The notes: generated from the letters alone by a model not told the origin. 64,000 bases of DNA from CAVYWD01 sp963772225 (GCA_963772225.1 CAVYWD010000011.1:744001-808000), one strand, 5' to 3'. Positions 7,991-17,076 are shown, numbered from the stretch's first letter. Numbers and translations: made by a program.

Positions 7991-8821
7991 ATGGTCAAGC
8001 CGATGAAGTCCGCGCCGCGCAGCAGCCGCAAGAGCCTCGACGACGCCGCCGATCCCGAAAAGCCGACCGGCTCCCAAGCCGACTACGGAACGTTCATTCC
8101 GCTCGCGCGCGCGCTCCCCGCAGCCGACGTCGTCCAGGCGCGCGCAGACCTCCCGCTGGCGCTCCAGAACGTCCAGGCCGGAGTTTCCGCCGTCATGGCG
8201 GAAGAGCCGCGCCTCTCGAAGCTCCCGGAGACCGACAGCCAAGAGCTCGCGGAGCTCCCGAGGCTCGTGCTGGCCACCATCTTCGCCGACACCCAGATCG
8301 AGCGCACCGCGCCCGCCGCCGAGCTGCAGAAGCTGCTCGCCCGCGGCAGCGCGCTCCGGTCGCTTCTGCTCAAGACGGCGGAGAGCCTCGCCGAGGCGGG
8401 GCTCCTCTCGCCGCCCGCGGTCGCGAAGATCCGCGCCGGAAAGGGCAAGCTCGACTCGGCCCGCGACTGCGTGGAGCTCGCCGCGCTCTTCAGCAAGAAC
8501 GCCGCCGCCCTGCGCGGCAAGTCGCCGGTCACCGCGGCCCAAATCAAGGAGGCGTCGGAGGTCGGCACGCAGCTCTTGAGCCTGCTGAAGCCCACCCGCA
8601 CCCGCCGCGCCAAGGCGGAGGTGTCGAGCGCGGCGTCCGATCGCGACCGCCTCTGGACCCTGGTGCTCGCGCGCCACGACGCCCTCTGGCGGGCGGGGGC
8701 GTACCTTTTCGGCCGCGCGGTCGAGGAGAAGGTGCCGCTGCTCCAAGCCAATCGCACTCGGAGACCGAAGAAAGCGTCGCCCGCCCCGGCGCCCACGGCC
8801 GCCCTGGCGAAGGCGTCCTAG
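7991..8821 (+). CDS. Hypothetical Ala/Leu-rich helical protein
   Basis: 276 aa. ATG 7991 is preceded by GGAGGAGGAAGAC, a strong ribosome-binding site, which decides this start over an upstream in-frame extension through the tandem repeats. The protein is almost entirely predicted helical (heptad-like Ala/Leu/Glu sequence such as LPLALQNVQAGVSAVMAEEP and ELQKLLARGSALRSLLLKTAES). It has basic ends (KPMKSAPRSSRKS; RRPKKASPAPAP). There is no signal peptide, membrane segment or known motif. I do not recognise the family. It may be a cytoplasmic structural or nucleoid-associated type of protein, but that is only suggested by composition. Confidence 0.65.
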   Translation: MVKPMKSAPRSSRKSLDDAADPEKPTGSQADYGTFIPLARALPAADVVQARADLPLALQNVQAGVSAVMAEEPRLSKLPETDSQELAELPRLVLATIFADTQIERTAPAAELQKLLARGSALRSLLLKTAESLAEAGLLSPPAVAKIRAGKGKLDSARDCVELAALFSKNAAALRGKSPVTAAQIKEASEVGTQLLSLLKPTRTRRAKAEVSSAASDRDRLWTLVLARHDALWRAGAYLFGRAVEEKVPLLQANRTRRPKKASPAPAPTAALAKAS

Positions 8822-9235
8822 ACGGCCGGAGCCACTCGGCCGCGGTGCGCGCGCGAGCCCATTCGCGCGCGCCCAGGCCCCGCTGCCGCGCCAAGCCGGG
8901 CCGCCATCGGCAGAGTGGCGGCGCCGGCGGCTCCTCCCGCAACGGCGCCGCCTTGTCGCCCGTGCGCTGCATGAGCCAGGTGGAGATGGCCAGCGACGAG
9001 CCTCCCAGGGTGGTGGCCAGGCTGTAGGCGAGCGAGAAGCCGGCCGTTCGCACCGAGGCCGGAACCCCCTCGGTCAGCGACACCACCATCGCGCCGTTGT
9101 AGCCGCTGTAGAGAAGCGAGAGCCAAAGCTCCACCGCGAGCATGCGGCCGAAGGTGGGGCTGGCGACGAGCCAGGCGAGGGCCGGGTAGACGGTGAACAG
9201 CGCTGGGAGCGTGAAGGCAATTAAGGATGGGCTTG
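8820..9235 (-). pseudogene. Remnant of an MFS transporter (citrate/tricarballylate symporter type)
   Basis: Between about 9235 and 8940 one frame reads TLPALFTVYPALAWLVASP, SLLYSGYNGAMVVSLTEGVP, VRTAGFSLAYSLATTLGG and AISTWLMQRTGDKAAP. This is the last transmembrane region of metabolite:H+ symporters of the CitA/TcuC type, which carry the VRTxGFSLAYSLA motif and an STWL..TG.KAAP segment. Upstream there is no start and the first ten helices are absent. Downstream the expected final helix is scrambled over several frames. The fragment therefore encodes nothing functional. Confidence 0.65.
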
Positions 9236-9281
9236 CGGCCGATTCAATCGGAGAGCGCGGCCGCTCGGATTCGCGCCGCCG

Positions 9282-10049
9282 TCAGCCCCCGTCCATCGCC
9301 GACAGCGCCGCTCCGAGCGCGCCCACGAGCTGCGGCTCCGGCACCACGCGCACGGGCCGGCCGAGCGCCTCCTGGAGCGCCGCCACCATCGCCCCGTTCA
9401 GCGCCACCCCGCCGCTCAACAGCACCTCGCCGGCGCCGTCCGCCGCGCGCGCGAGCGCCGTCACCCGCGAGGCGAGCGAAGCGTGCAACCCCTTCACGAT
9501 CCCGTCCACCGGCTCGTCGCTCGCCAGAAGCGAGATCACCTCGCTCTCCGCGAACACCGTGCAGGTGCTCGAGACCGCCACCGTCCGGGGCGCCTGGGCC
9601 ACCCGCTCCGCCAGCCCCTCGAGCGGCACCCTCAGGCGCGCCAAGATCACTTCCAGGAACCGGCCGGTCCCGGCGGCGCACTTGTCGTTCATGGTGAAGT
9701 CGAGCACCTCGCCGGCCGGACCAATCCGGATCACTTTGGTGTCCTGCCCGCCGATGTCCACCAGCACCCCGGCCCGGCGGAGCCGCGCGAACGCGCCGCG
9801 GGCGTGGCAGGTGATCTCGGTGAGCGCCCGCGCGCCGGGCACGCGCTTGCGGCCATAGCCGGTGGCCCCGACCGGCACCGGCCGAAGAGCCGCCGCCCGG
9901 ACCTCGCCGACGAGCCGCTCCACCTGCCGCTCGATCCGCGGATCGGCCGGCTCCACCCTGCGCGCGACCAGCCCGCCCGCGGCGTCGATCGCCACCACCT
10001 TGCAGGTGGTGGAGCCCACGTCCACGCCCACCGCGACTGCCGCGCTCAC
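9282..10049 (-). CDS. 2-hydroxyacyl-CoA dehydratase activase (BadF/BadG/HgdC family ATPase)
   Basis: 255 aa from GTG 10049; its start overlaps the upstream stop (GTGA). It is an ASKHA-fold ATPase that transfers one electron, driven by ATP, to the dehydratase. Visible motifs are the phosphate loop GVDVGSTTCK (8-17), TGYGR (63-67), DIGGQDTK (98-105), and two invariant Cys: Cys124 in NDKCAAGTGRF and Cys163 in SSTCTVFAESE. In the family each monomer of the dimer gives two Cys to one shared [4Fe-4S] cluster. Length matches HgdC/FldI-type activators (about 260 aa). It is third in an operon with two dehydratase subunits. The activase of benzoyl-CoA reductase is the main alternative, but that normally comes with two such subunits. 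Confidence 0.9.
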   Translation of the reverse strand: MSAAVAVGVDVGSTTCKVVAIDAAGGLVARRVEPADPRIERQVERLVGEVRAAALRPVPVGATGYGRKRVPGARALTEITCHARGAFARLRRAGVLVDIGGQDTKVIRIGPAGEVLDFTMNDKCAAGTGRFLEVILARLRVPLEGLAERVAQAPRTVAVSSTCTVFAESEVISLLASDEPVDGIVKGLHASLASRVTALARAADGAGEVLLSGGVALNGAMVAALQEALGRPVRVVPEPQLVGALGAALSAMDGG

Positions 10050-11365
10050 CCGAAGCTCTCCATGAATGCGGTGAGCCGGTTCGCGGCCTGCTCGCTCGCC
10101 CAGGCCCGCGGGTCGTTGTGGTCGGCCTCGAGCAGGAGGGTTCGGATGCCCAGGTCGCGCGCGAGCCGGTCCTTCAGGTCCACTTGGCCAATCGAGTAGG
10201 GCTTGCAGGAGCGGTCGCTGTGGAGCACCGCGCCGTCCGTCCCGTAGTCCCTCGCGAGCCGCCCGAGCAGCCGGAGCTTGGAGGGGAGGTCCTGGTTGAG
10301 CAGCACCTGGATGTAGCAGCGCGCCGCCGAGCGGATCGGGTCGGCCGGGTCCATCAGGCTGGAAGCCTCGGCCCAGGCGTTGGTGTAGGTGGTGCAGACG
10401 AAGTTGAAGCCCCGCTCGGCGAGCAGCGTGGTGATCTCGCGGGTGGCGTACCAGACCGGCAGGTTGTCCCACATGAAGCGGTGGCGCTCCTCGCCGCGCA
10501 GCCCGCCGATCCCCTTCGCCACCCGGTCGCGCAGCTCGTCCAGCAGCATCCGGTAGTAGGCGTTGCAGGCCTCGGTGCCGCGCATCGCCACGATGGGCGC
10601 GAGGTGGAAGAAGCCGTCTACGCCGGTCCACGGCGCGGGGCGGCTGCGGGCGGTGGCGAGGCACTCGCCCCAGAGCCGGCTCCCCTCCACCCCGAGCCGC
10701 GCCACCTCGGAGAGCTCGGCCCGGTCGAGCCGCCGCCTGGCCACGCGCTCGGCGACCGCGATCGCCTCCTCGAGCTGGTCGGCCACGTACTGCACGTGGT
10801 GCTCGGCGGGCGCGTCGCCGTACACGAACGGCGTGTCGATGATGACGAGCGGCACGCCGAATCGCCGGGCGAGGTCGCGGTACCAGTAGAGGACCGTCTG
10901 GCAAATATTGGTGCAGCAGGCGAGCAGGTCGGGCCGCGGGAGCCGCCCGGCCGGCGAGCGGCCGGTGTCGAGCGAGCCGAGGTCGGTGCGGACGTAGCTG
11001 CAGAGATCGCGCGAGTAGCCCTTCGCCTCGACCGCGTCGGAGAGGCCGGGGACGATCCGCTGCGCGCCGCAGGCCGCGGCGTGGTTCTCCGGGTAGACGG
11101 TGTGGAAGCCGAGCGGCCGGAGCAGCTCCACCGGGAACCCGCTCGTCACCCAGGCTACCGGCACGGCGCCGTCGGCGTACCGGCCCTGAAAGTACTCCTT
11201 GATCATGAGGGCCTTGAGGGCCTTGAGCGACTCGAGCGACGGGGCGAAGGGGCTCTCGCGCCGCGGCCCCCGCCTGCGGCGCCTCCGCCGCCAGTCGTCG
11301 AGGGCGGCGAGGAATGGGCCCACCGCCCGCCCGGCCAGCTCGTACTGCGCGCGCCGCAGGATCAC
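10046..11365 (-). CDS. 2-hydroxyacyl-CoA dehydratase, larger subunit (HgdB/FldB-like)
   Basis: 439 aa from GTG 11365, overlapping the preceding stop (GTGA) and in turn overlapping the activase start. The protein belongs to the HGD-D family of oxygen-sensitive Fe-S dehydratases/reductases. Cys residues suited to cluster binding are seen in HAAACGAQRIV, DLCSYVRTDLGS, ACCTNICQT and HSDRSCKPYS. Other family features are the MRGTEACNAYYR segment and the tail region GIRTLLLEADHNDPR. It would form a heterodimer with the next-listed protein, hold a [4Fe-4S] cluster and eliminate water from a 2-hydroxyacyl-CoA through a ketyl radical. The substrate cannot be told from sequence. A longer open frame upstream is only GC-driven read-through of the neighbouring gene. 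Confidence 0.85.
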   Translation of the reverse strand: MILRRAQYELAGRAVGPFLAALDDWRRRRRRRGPRRESPFAPSLESLKALKALMIKEYFQGRYADGAVPVAWVTSGFPVELLRPLGFHTVYPENHAAACGAQRIVPGLSDAVEAKGYSRDLCSYVRTDLGSLDTGRSPAGRLPRPDLLACCTNICQTVLYWYRDLARRFGVPLVIIDTPFVYGDAPAEHHVQYVADQLEEAIAVAERVARRRLDRAELSEVARLGVEGSRLWGECLATARSRPAPWTGVDGFFHLAPIVAMRGTEACNAYYRMLLDELRDRVAKGIGGLRGEERHRFMWDNLPVWYATREITTLLAERGFNFVCTTYTNAWAEASSLMDPADPIRSAARCYIQVLLNQDLPSKLRLLGRLARDYGTDGAVLHSDRSCKPYSIGQVDLKDRLARDLGIRTLLLEADHNDPRAWASEQAANRLTAFMESFG

Positions 11366-12459
11366 GCCACCCTCCCCGCGCCCGAGAGCATCTCCGCGAA
11401 CGCCTCGACCCGCGTCGTGACCTGCCCGGAGACCTTCCGCTCCAGCTCGCCCTCGAGGTACAGCACCGGAACCCCGCGCACCTCGAAGGTGCGCCGGATC
11501 GCGGGCACGTCGAACAGCTCGGGCTCGCAGAACTTCACCACGTGGATGACCACCCCGCGCGCGCCGCTCCGGTCGAGGAGCGCCTCGATGTGGCGCATCC
11601 GAGCCCCCTGGTCGGCCGCCCGGGTCGGGCAGGGCGGGACGGCGAGCTGACGCTCCACCAGCGCCTCCCAAGGATCGCCCCCGGCGAGCACCGGCGCGCG
11701 CACCACCCGTCGCCCCACCGCGGCGTAGTCGTCGGCTCCGACGAAGGCCCCCGCGCCATTCAGCGTCTCGAGCAGCGCGATCGGCTCGGGGGCATAGCCG
11801 GTGACGAGCACCGGCAGGCCCGGGGGCGCGCCGGTCCCGAGCTTTGCCCGCGCGACCTGGAGCTCGGCGAGGTGCTCCTCCGGCCAGAGCCACTCGCCGC
11901 GCCGGAGGAGCGCGTACAGGGCGGCGTCGTCGAGCGGCAGGCTCGCCCGGCCGTCGAGCAGGGAAGCCCGCTGGGCGTCGATCTCGGCGTGCAGGCGGAG
12001 CGCGGCGTGGAGCCGATCCTCCGTGAGCGGGCGGCCGGCGATCGCCTCGAGCCGGGCGCCGAGCGCGCGCAGCTCGGCGAGGAGGAAGCGCCGGAGGCTG
12101 GGCCGGTCGGAGCCCTTCGGGTGGAGGAAGGTGAGCGCGGGCTTCGACCAGCCGCCGAAGTCGGGGGCGAGCGTGGCGAGCTGCTGGATCGAGTCGCAGG
12201 TGTGGGGGAAGAGCGCGGCGTCCACCGCGTCGGCCCCGCCCGAGGCGAGGAAGGCGAGCGCGTTGCGGACCACCGCGCAGACGTACGCCTGGATCCGCCC
12301 GGCCGCTCCGCTCCGGGGCGGACCGGGGGGACCCCAGACTTCCACCGCGAGCAAGTCGAGCGCGGTGAGGAGCTCCTTGGGGTAGTGGATGGGGAGCACC
12401 GCCACCGCCTTCCGGCCGTACTCCGCCCGCTGACGCTGGATGTAGAGCTCTCGCATCAC
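11362..12459 (-). CDS. 2-hydroxyacyl-CoA dehydratase, smaller subunit
   Basis: 365 aa, first gene of the operon. Either GTG 12459 or ATG 12456 may be the start; no Shine-Dalgarno sequence is obvious before them. The opening (RELYIQRQRAEYGRKAVAVLPIHYPKELLTAL) and PHTCDSIQQLA near residue 85 are typical of HGD-D family subunits. VVKFCEPELFDVPAIRRTFE near the C-terminus carries another candidate cluster Cys. It would pair with the larger subunit. All three genes overlap by 4 nt, so stoichiometric translation is likely. The operon implies anaerobic or low-oxygen metabolism of an amino-acid- or aromatic-derived CoA ester; the decayed acid symporter next door may once have belonged to it. Confidence 0.85.
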   Translation of the reverse strand: MMRELYIQRQRAEYGRKAVAVLPIHYPKELLTALDLLAVEVWGPPGPPRSGAAGRIQAYVCAVVRNALAFLASGGADAVDAALFPHTCDSIQQLATLAPDFGGWSKPALTFLHPKGSDRPSLRRFLLAELRALGARLEAIAGRPLTEDRLHAALRLHAEIDAQRASLLDGRASLPLDDAALYALLRRGEWLWPEEHLAELQVARAKLGTGAPPGLPVLVTGYAPEPIALLETLNGAGAFVGADDYAAVGRRVVRAPVLAGGDPWEALVERQLAVPPCPTRAADQGARMRHIEALLDRSGARGVVIHVVKFCEPELFDVPAIRRTFEVRGVPVLYLEGELERKVSGQVTTRVEAFAEMLSGAGRVA

Positions 12460-12629
12460 GGATATGCACGGAGGCTAACACCAATGCCTTGGTTCACGCA
12501 GCAGCTCGGATTGCCGGGCACGCACGCCGCCTCGTGTGGATCGCTGGCGGCCCAAGGGTCGCCTACCGGCCACAGGTCCTCTCGTAGCCAACCCGCTTCG
12601 CCGCTCTCGCCGACTTGCTGCGCGGCTGT

Positions 12630-12870
12630 GCTTACCCGTTCCCTCTCGCTCGCCCTCATCTTGAGCACGTTCGAAAAGGGAGGCGGGGGAACGGGCCGCT
12701 GACGTACCGCGCGCCCCATCACCGGTGCGTCACAGTCATCCCAGGTTCTCGGCTGCGTTGGTCGATTCGCTGGTCTGATTGACGTTGATGGCGGTGCTCA
12801 TGGCCGGCGCGGCATGCACCGGCCTGGCCTCCGGCCCGGATGGCGACACGGGAGACGCGGGTAGCCCGGG
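12630..12870 (+). repeat. Direct repeat, copy 1: promoter and 5' end of the DAG lipoprotein gene
   Basis: About 240 bp that match 13264-13510: shared landmarks are CCCGTTCCCTCTCGCTCGCC, TTGAGCACGTTCGAAAAG, TTCTCGGCTGC, TTGACGTTGAT and GGCCCGGATGGCGAC. Copy 2 leads into the intact lipoprotein gene; copy 1 is degenerate. Confidence 0.75.
12725..12870 (+). pseudogene. Decayed duplicate of the DAG-linker lipoprotein 5' end
   Basis: Reads VRHSHPRFSAALVDSLV then a TGA, then LTLMAVLMAGAACTGLASGPDGDTGDAG. The intact gene at 13368 reads MRPRHPKFSAALVDTLISLTLIAGLMPGAACTG at the same place. The start has become GTG and a stop falls inside the signal peptide; after about 12870 the similarity ends. The lipobox Cys is still recognisable. 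Confidence 0.7.
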
Positions 12871-13263
12871 GCGACGCGGGCATCTGCACGTCGCCGGTAC
12901 TGCCGTTCGCGGAGCGCGCTGAAGCCCGCCACCGCGGTCGCCTTCGCCGGGCGGCGGACAGCTCTTGAAAGGGAGGGGCGATACGCCTCTACTGCTTCAA
13001 CTCCGGGAACGGGTTCAGCCAGTTGTCGAGGCTGTCGAAGGTCTCGGAGGTCAACGGCGTGAGACCGTCGAGCAGAAGGTGCTCGACCAAGGCGCACCGG
13101 GGATCGACCGAGGCCAACCAAAGCATCGAGGCTCTCTACATGCAGCAATTCCCCGAGTTCACGTCGGGCCCTTGGTCCAAGACTGGCCCCTGTGCGCGCA
13201 ACCGACCGACGCGCTCGAGCCCCTGGCCACCCGAGGCTTTTCCGTCTTCCGAGCGCGCTGCGC
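12871..13263. other. Gap between the two repeat copies
   Basis: No supported gene. One frame around 12970-13190 reads AIRLYCFNSGNGFSQLSRLSK... and may be the tail of a lost secreted protein, but it has no start and I recognise no family. Confidence 0.35.
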
Positions 13264-13510
13264 TGCGTGACCCGTTCCCTCTCGCTCGCCCTCTGTTGAG
13301 CACGTTCGAAAAGGAGGCGGATGGAACGGTCCGCTGACGCGGTACCGCGCGACCCATCTACCAATCAATGCGTCCCCGCCATCCCAAATTCTCGGCTGCA
13401 TTGGTCGATACGCTGATCTCGTTGACGTTGATAGCGGGGCTCATGCCCGGCGCGGCGTGCACCGGCTTGCTTTCCACCGGCCCGGATGGCGACCCGGGAG
13501 ACGCGGGGAG
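13264..13510 (+). repeat. Direct repeat, copy 2
   Basis: Partner of 12630-12870. It covers the putative promoter, leader and signal peptide of the lipoprotein gene at 13368. Similarity stops at the start of the Asp-Ala-Gly linker. Confidence 0.75.
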
Positions 13511-14318
13511 CTCTGGCGGAAGCCATGACGCGGGAAGCTCTGGCGGGGCTGGCGACGCGGGCGGGGCCCGAGACGCCGGCGCAGCCTGGGACGCTGGCGG
13601 GGCCGCGGATGCAGGCGGGGCCAGTGACGCAGGCGCAGCCGCCGACGCAGGCGGCACGGTTTCGCCGGGCGCATGCCCCGCGAACGCCTACTTCTGCTCC
13701 GGCTTCGAGGAGGCGAGCGGCCTGCCGCAGGGAGCCACGTTCGAGGACCCCGACGAGAGCGGCGGCGGAACGACGTTCGACAAGGTAATGACGCTGGACA
13801 AGACCGCGCCGTACGACGGCGCGCAGTCGCTCAAAGTAACTTCCCCGGACGGATTCAGTTTCCGGATGGTCGGCGTCGCCGTGCCGACCAACAGCTTCTG
13901 GGTGCGGCTCTTCGTCAAGAGCGACCAGGACATCGGGCAGGACGGGCACAACGCCTTCTTCCAGGCGATGACGGACCCGAACTACCACAACAGCACGCAT
14001 TCGGTGGAGGTCGCCGAACAGTTCACCTGCGTCCTCCTCAACGAGCACGACGCGCTGTTCCCTTCGGGCAACACCTGCGGGGCCAACAAGGCGCTCGCCA
14101 AGGACACCTGGCACTGCATGGAGGCCAAGTTCGACGGCACGACCGGCGACGTGCAGGTGTACGCCGACAAGACGCTGATCGTTGACGCCACCGGCTGGGC
14201 CTCGGCGAAGGCGGCGTTCAACACATTCGAGTTCGGGTTCGCCTACTACCACGGGCCCGCCCGCAGCATCTGGTACGACGACGTGGTCGTCGCGCCGGAG
14301 CGCGTGGGCTGCCCCTGA
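13368..14318 (+). CDS. Secreted lipoprotein with DAG-rich linker and a polysaccharide-lyase-like beta domain
   Basis: 316 aa. The signal peptide with lipobox (LMPGAAC, Cys about residue 31) predicts a lipid-anchored surface or periplasmic protein. Residues about 38-95 are a low-complexity linker built from DAG and GGA units, as seen in many myxobacterial lipoproteins. The C-terminal domain (about 100-316: ANAYFCSGFEE, SFWVRLFVKSDQD, NTFEFGFAYYHGPARSIWYDDVVV) looks like a jelly-roll domain related to polysaccharide-lyase or concanavalin-like folds. Its ending, in which a long strand runs into YDDVVV, is typical of those. Substrate and activity are unknown. Its 5' region is duplicated in decayed form just upstream. 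Confidence 0.75.
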   Translation: MRPRHPKFSAALVDTLISLTLIAGLMPGAACTGLLSTGPDGDPGDAGSSGGSHDAGSSGGAGDAGGARDAGAAWDAGGAADAGGASDAGAAADAGGTVSPGACPANAYFCSGFEEASGLPQGATFEDPDESGGGTTFDKVMTLDKTAPYDGAQSLKVTSPDGFSFRMVGVAVPTNSFWVRLFVKSDQDIGQDGHNAFFQAMTDPNYHNSTHSVEVAEQFTCVLLNEHDALFPSGNTCGANKALAKDTWHCMEAKFDGTTGDVQVYADKTLIVDATGWASAKAAFNTFEFGFAYYHGPARSIWYDDVVVAPERVGCP

Positions 14319-14569
14319 AGAGCGTCGCCTGGCACGCCTCGCTGGCTGATGAGCAGCATTGCCGCCATGACGCCGGCGCAGCTCGACCTGCCGCCGCCAC
14401 GCAGCTAGGGCGAGCTTCATTCGAAGAGACTCTACTCACCCTCCGCGCGACGCGGTCCCCGCGCAGAATGGCGCGCCGGCGATGGCGGCGCCGCCCATCG
14501 CGAGGCGGTCGAATTGCGAGAGCAGCGCGACGGTGCGGCGAACCCTACGGGGCGTAGCAGCCCAGGTCC

Positions 14570-16408
14570 TCACTCGGCGCTAGGCCTGCGTCGCCACACA
14601 TAGCCGGAATAGACCAGGCGTTCGCCGTCTGTGGCCTGAAGCACCCGAATCGTGTCGCCCAGGTTGCGCCCCAATCCTTGCACGACGGCCTCGGTATTCG
14701 TCACAGGCATTATCGGGAGCTCCCACTCGGCCTTGTACTTGGGCATGCCCGCCAAGCGGGCGCTGAACACCATCACGCCATCCTCGATGCGCAAGCGGAC
14801 GCGCTCGGGCGTGACCGCGTCGTCGCGCCCCTCGATCAGCTCGTACTCGCCGGCGCGCCGCTGCCAGGGCTCGGACAGCTCCGCGGGGCTGAACCTTTCG
14901 CCAATCAGCGTCCTGCCGCCGCTGGCGCGCTGGCCGATCAGGACCTCGTGACCCGCGATGCTGGCCCGAGACACCCGCACGTCCGCCAAAGCCTGCGGCC
15001 GGATTGAAAAGAGGCCCCAGAGCCGGTAACGCAAGCCCAGCATGCCGTCGCTGCCCGGCTCCAGGTCGAAGTGCTGCCCCATGCCTTCTGCGCGCAGCGA
15101 AGCCCCATGCTCGGCGATCTGGACCAATCCAAAGATCGTCGAGTAGCGCCCCACGTAGATCCGCCGCTGATCGTCGCTCAAGGTGGCCACCTGCGGCTCC
15201 ACCTTGAGCCCTGTCGCTCGCGGCGTACGACCGGCCTTGACCTCGAGCGCCAGGTCCAGCGCGTTCTGCGCTAAGCCGTGAATGAAGGCGTCCGCCGACG
15301 GCGAGTTGGCCATCACGGCCACTCCCAATTTGCGATCCGGCAGGATGATCAGCGCGCTCCGGTAGTGCTGCGTGCCGCCGTCGTGCATCGCCTGGCGCTC
15401 GCCGCCGCCGTTGGCGGGGCTCAGGAACCAGCCGAGGCCGACGCGAAGATCCTGGTCCAGGGCGACGGTGGCGTTCTGGGGCCGCAGCATCTCGGCCAGC
15501 GTCGAAGGCGCAATGATCGCCTTTCCTTGGGACTGCCCGTCCGCGAAGACCATTTGCATGAAGCGGCTCAGGTCATTGACGCTGGTGTTCAGGCCCCCGG
15601 CCGGCACGTCGCGCAGCCCGGTTTCGGATCCGAGTCGACCCTCGGAGTAGGGCAAGGCGGCCTGAGGCCCCTCGATGCGCGTCGAGAACGAGGAGTGCGT
15701 CATGCCCAGCGGCCGCAGCAGCGAGCGCTCGGCGAGGGCGGCGAAGTCCTCGCCGGCGGCCGCGGCCACCGCGTGCCCGAGGAGGCTCAGGCCGAGGTTC
15801 GAGTACGAAAGAATCAGGTTGGGCGGGTAGGCCACGTACTCGTCGCGCAAGGCTGCGGCGAGCCCCGTGAACGGCTCGGGGTGTTCGTTCCACATGCCGC
15901 GGAGGCGGTCGCTCGGGAGACCGGAATGGTGGGTCATGAGCGATCGCAGGGTGATCGGACCCGCTTCAGGGGTGCGGGACTTGATGGAGAACTGCGGCAA
16001 ATAGGTCTGCAGGCTCTGGTCGATGTCGAGCCGCCCCTGCTCGGCAAGCTGCATCGCGAGCGTGTCGGTGAACAGCTTCGAAATCGAGCCCGCCCGATAG
16101 AGGGTATCCGGGGTCGCCGCGACCTGATGCTCCCGATCCGCGAAGCCGAAGCCCCGCGCCCAGACGATGCGCTGGTCGTCGACCAGCGCGATGCTCAGGC
16201 CGGTCACCTGGTGCTCGCGCATCCTGTAGGGGATCAGTTCCTCGAGGTAGCGTTGCAGAGCCTGATAGTCGCCGCGATCGAGCGCCTTCGGTCGCCGCGG
16301 CACGCCAGCGCAGGCCACCAGCACCGAGGTTACGAATAGGAGCGGCGCGGCTCGCGCGAGCCGCGACTTGGAGAAAGATTTGGTGCCGAAGAGACAGGTC
16401 GCCTTCAT
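14570..16408 (-). CDS. Serine hydrolase of the class C beta-lactamase/DD-peptidase family, lipoprotein
   Basis: 612 aa. A signal peptide with lipobox VLVAC (Cys33) predicts membrane anchoring outside the cytoplasm. The beta-lactamase fold follows with Ser108-x-x-Lys111 (GSISKLF), Tyr202-Ser-Asn204 (SYSNLG) and His342-Asp-Gly (MHDGGT), which replaces the KTG motif of true beta-lactamases. The family includes DD-peptidases, esterases and D-amino-acid amidases, so resistance should not be assumed. Residues about 410-612 form an extra C-terminal beta domain (DUF3471-like position), probably lipocalin-like. It stands alone on its strand. A 16-bp-period direct repeat lies just upstream of its start. 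Confidence 0.85.
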   Translation of the reverse strand: MKATCLFGTKSFSKSRLARAAPLLFVTSVLVACAGVPRRPKALDRGDYQALQRYLEELIPYRMREHQVTGLSIALVDDQRIVWARGFGFADREHQVAATPDTLYRAGSISKLFTDTLAMQLAEQGRLDIDQSLQTYLPQFSIKSRTPEAGPITLRSLMTHHSGLPSDRLRGMWNEHPEPFTGLAAALRDEYVAYPPNLILSYSNLGLSLLGHAVAAAAGEDFAALAERSLLRPLGMTHSSFSTRIEGPQAALPYSEGRLGSETGLRDVPAGGLNTSVNDLSRFMQMVFADGQSQGKAIIAPSTLAEMLRPQNATVALDQDLRVGLGWFLSPANGGGERQAMHDGGTQHYRSALIILPDRKLGVAVMANSPSADAFIHGLAQNALDLALEVKAGRTPRATGLKVEPQVATLSDDQRRIYVGRYSTIFGLVQIAEHGASLRAEGMGQHFDLEPGSDGMLGLRYRLWGLFSIRPQALADVRVSRASIAGHEVLIGQRASGGRTLIGERFSPAELSEPWQRRAGEYELIEGRDDAVTPERVRLRIEDGVMVFSARLAGMPKYKAEWELPIMPVTNTEAVVQGLGRNLGDTIRVLQATDGERLVYSGYVWRRRPSAE

Positions 16409-16430
16409 GGTCGCAGTCCGGTGTGCGATG

Positions 16431-16464
16431 GGTGAGGTACCGCAGGGGTGAGATATCGCAGGGG
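16431..16464. promoter_or_regulatory. Two overlapping direct repeats upstream of the serine hydrolase gene
   Basis: GGTGAGGTACCGCAGGGG (16431-16448) and GGTGAGATATCGCAGGGG (16447-16464) differ at two bases and sit 23-56 bp upstream of the start at 16408. Each contains a 6-bp palindrome (GGTACC, GATATC). Two such sites at a 16-bp period could be an operator; this is inference. Confidence 0.35.
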
Positions 16465-17076
16465 GCGTTGGCGCCCACGGTCTCTACGCCTGACGGCTCA
16501 AGGCATTTCCCTTCAGCGAGCCCCGGCCGATGCCTCGTTGGTTCGCAACGCTCCCAGCAGCGGGGTGTCCTCCGGGGAGAATGGGGCGAGACCGCGGTGT
16601 GCCGCGACATTCTTTGCTGCAGCGCCATCAAGTCGTCGCCTGCTCGGTCATCGTTCGGCTCCGTCTCGGCTCATGGGGGAGGTGAATGGACTCAAGGAAT
16701 CTGCCAGCCAGCGCGAATCGGTCGACGACCTGCGCCGGCATACGAAATGCCGTTCTCGCGCGAGCTTGGGTCCGCGGTCGTGCCATCCTCCTGGTCGGCA
16801 TTGCCGCCGACGCGACCGAGACCGGCGCTGCCACTCGGTGAGAGCCGCGGCCTGCGTCTGCCGAGAGCGAGCCCGACGAGCGCGTTGGGGTGATGGCCGC
16901 AAGCGGTCCGCCGAGAGCGCGGCGAGACGGCGGAGGAGTGCGATCTCGGCGGCGGCAGCCAAGCAGTGCGAGAGGTGCGAACAAAAGAAATCCGGCGAGC
17001 CGAACGGCGCCCGCCGGAGGAGGCTTCTTTGCTGCCGGGCGAGCGGTGTCGCCGCCCGGACGAGCCGCTTCGGCGC
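16465..17076. other. Intergenic stretch, nothing recognised
   Basis: Open frames exist on both strands but have Arg/Ser/Pro-rich translations typical of GC-driven false frames, and no ribosome-binding sites. I see no RNA gene or terminator. Confidence 0.4.

Noticed and set aside
10046..12484. 812-residue dehydratase frame covering both subunit genes
   Set aside because: Only the last 439 codons resemble the family; the rest is a shadow of the gene at 11362-12459 in a GC-rich genome.
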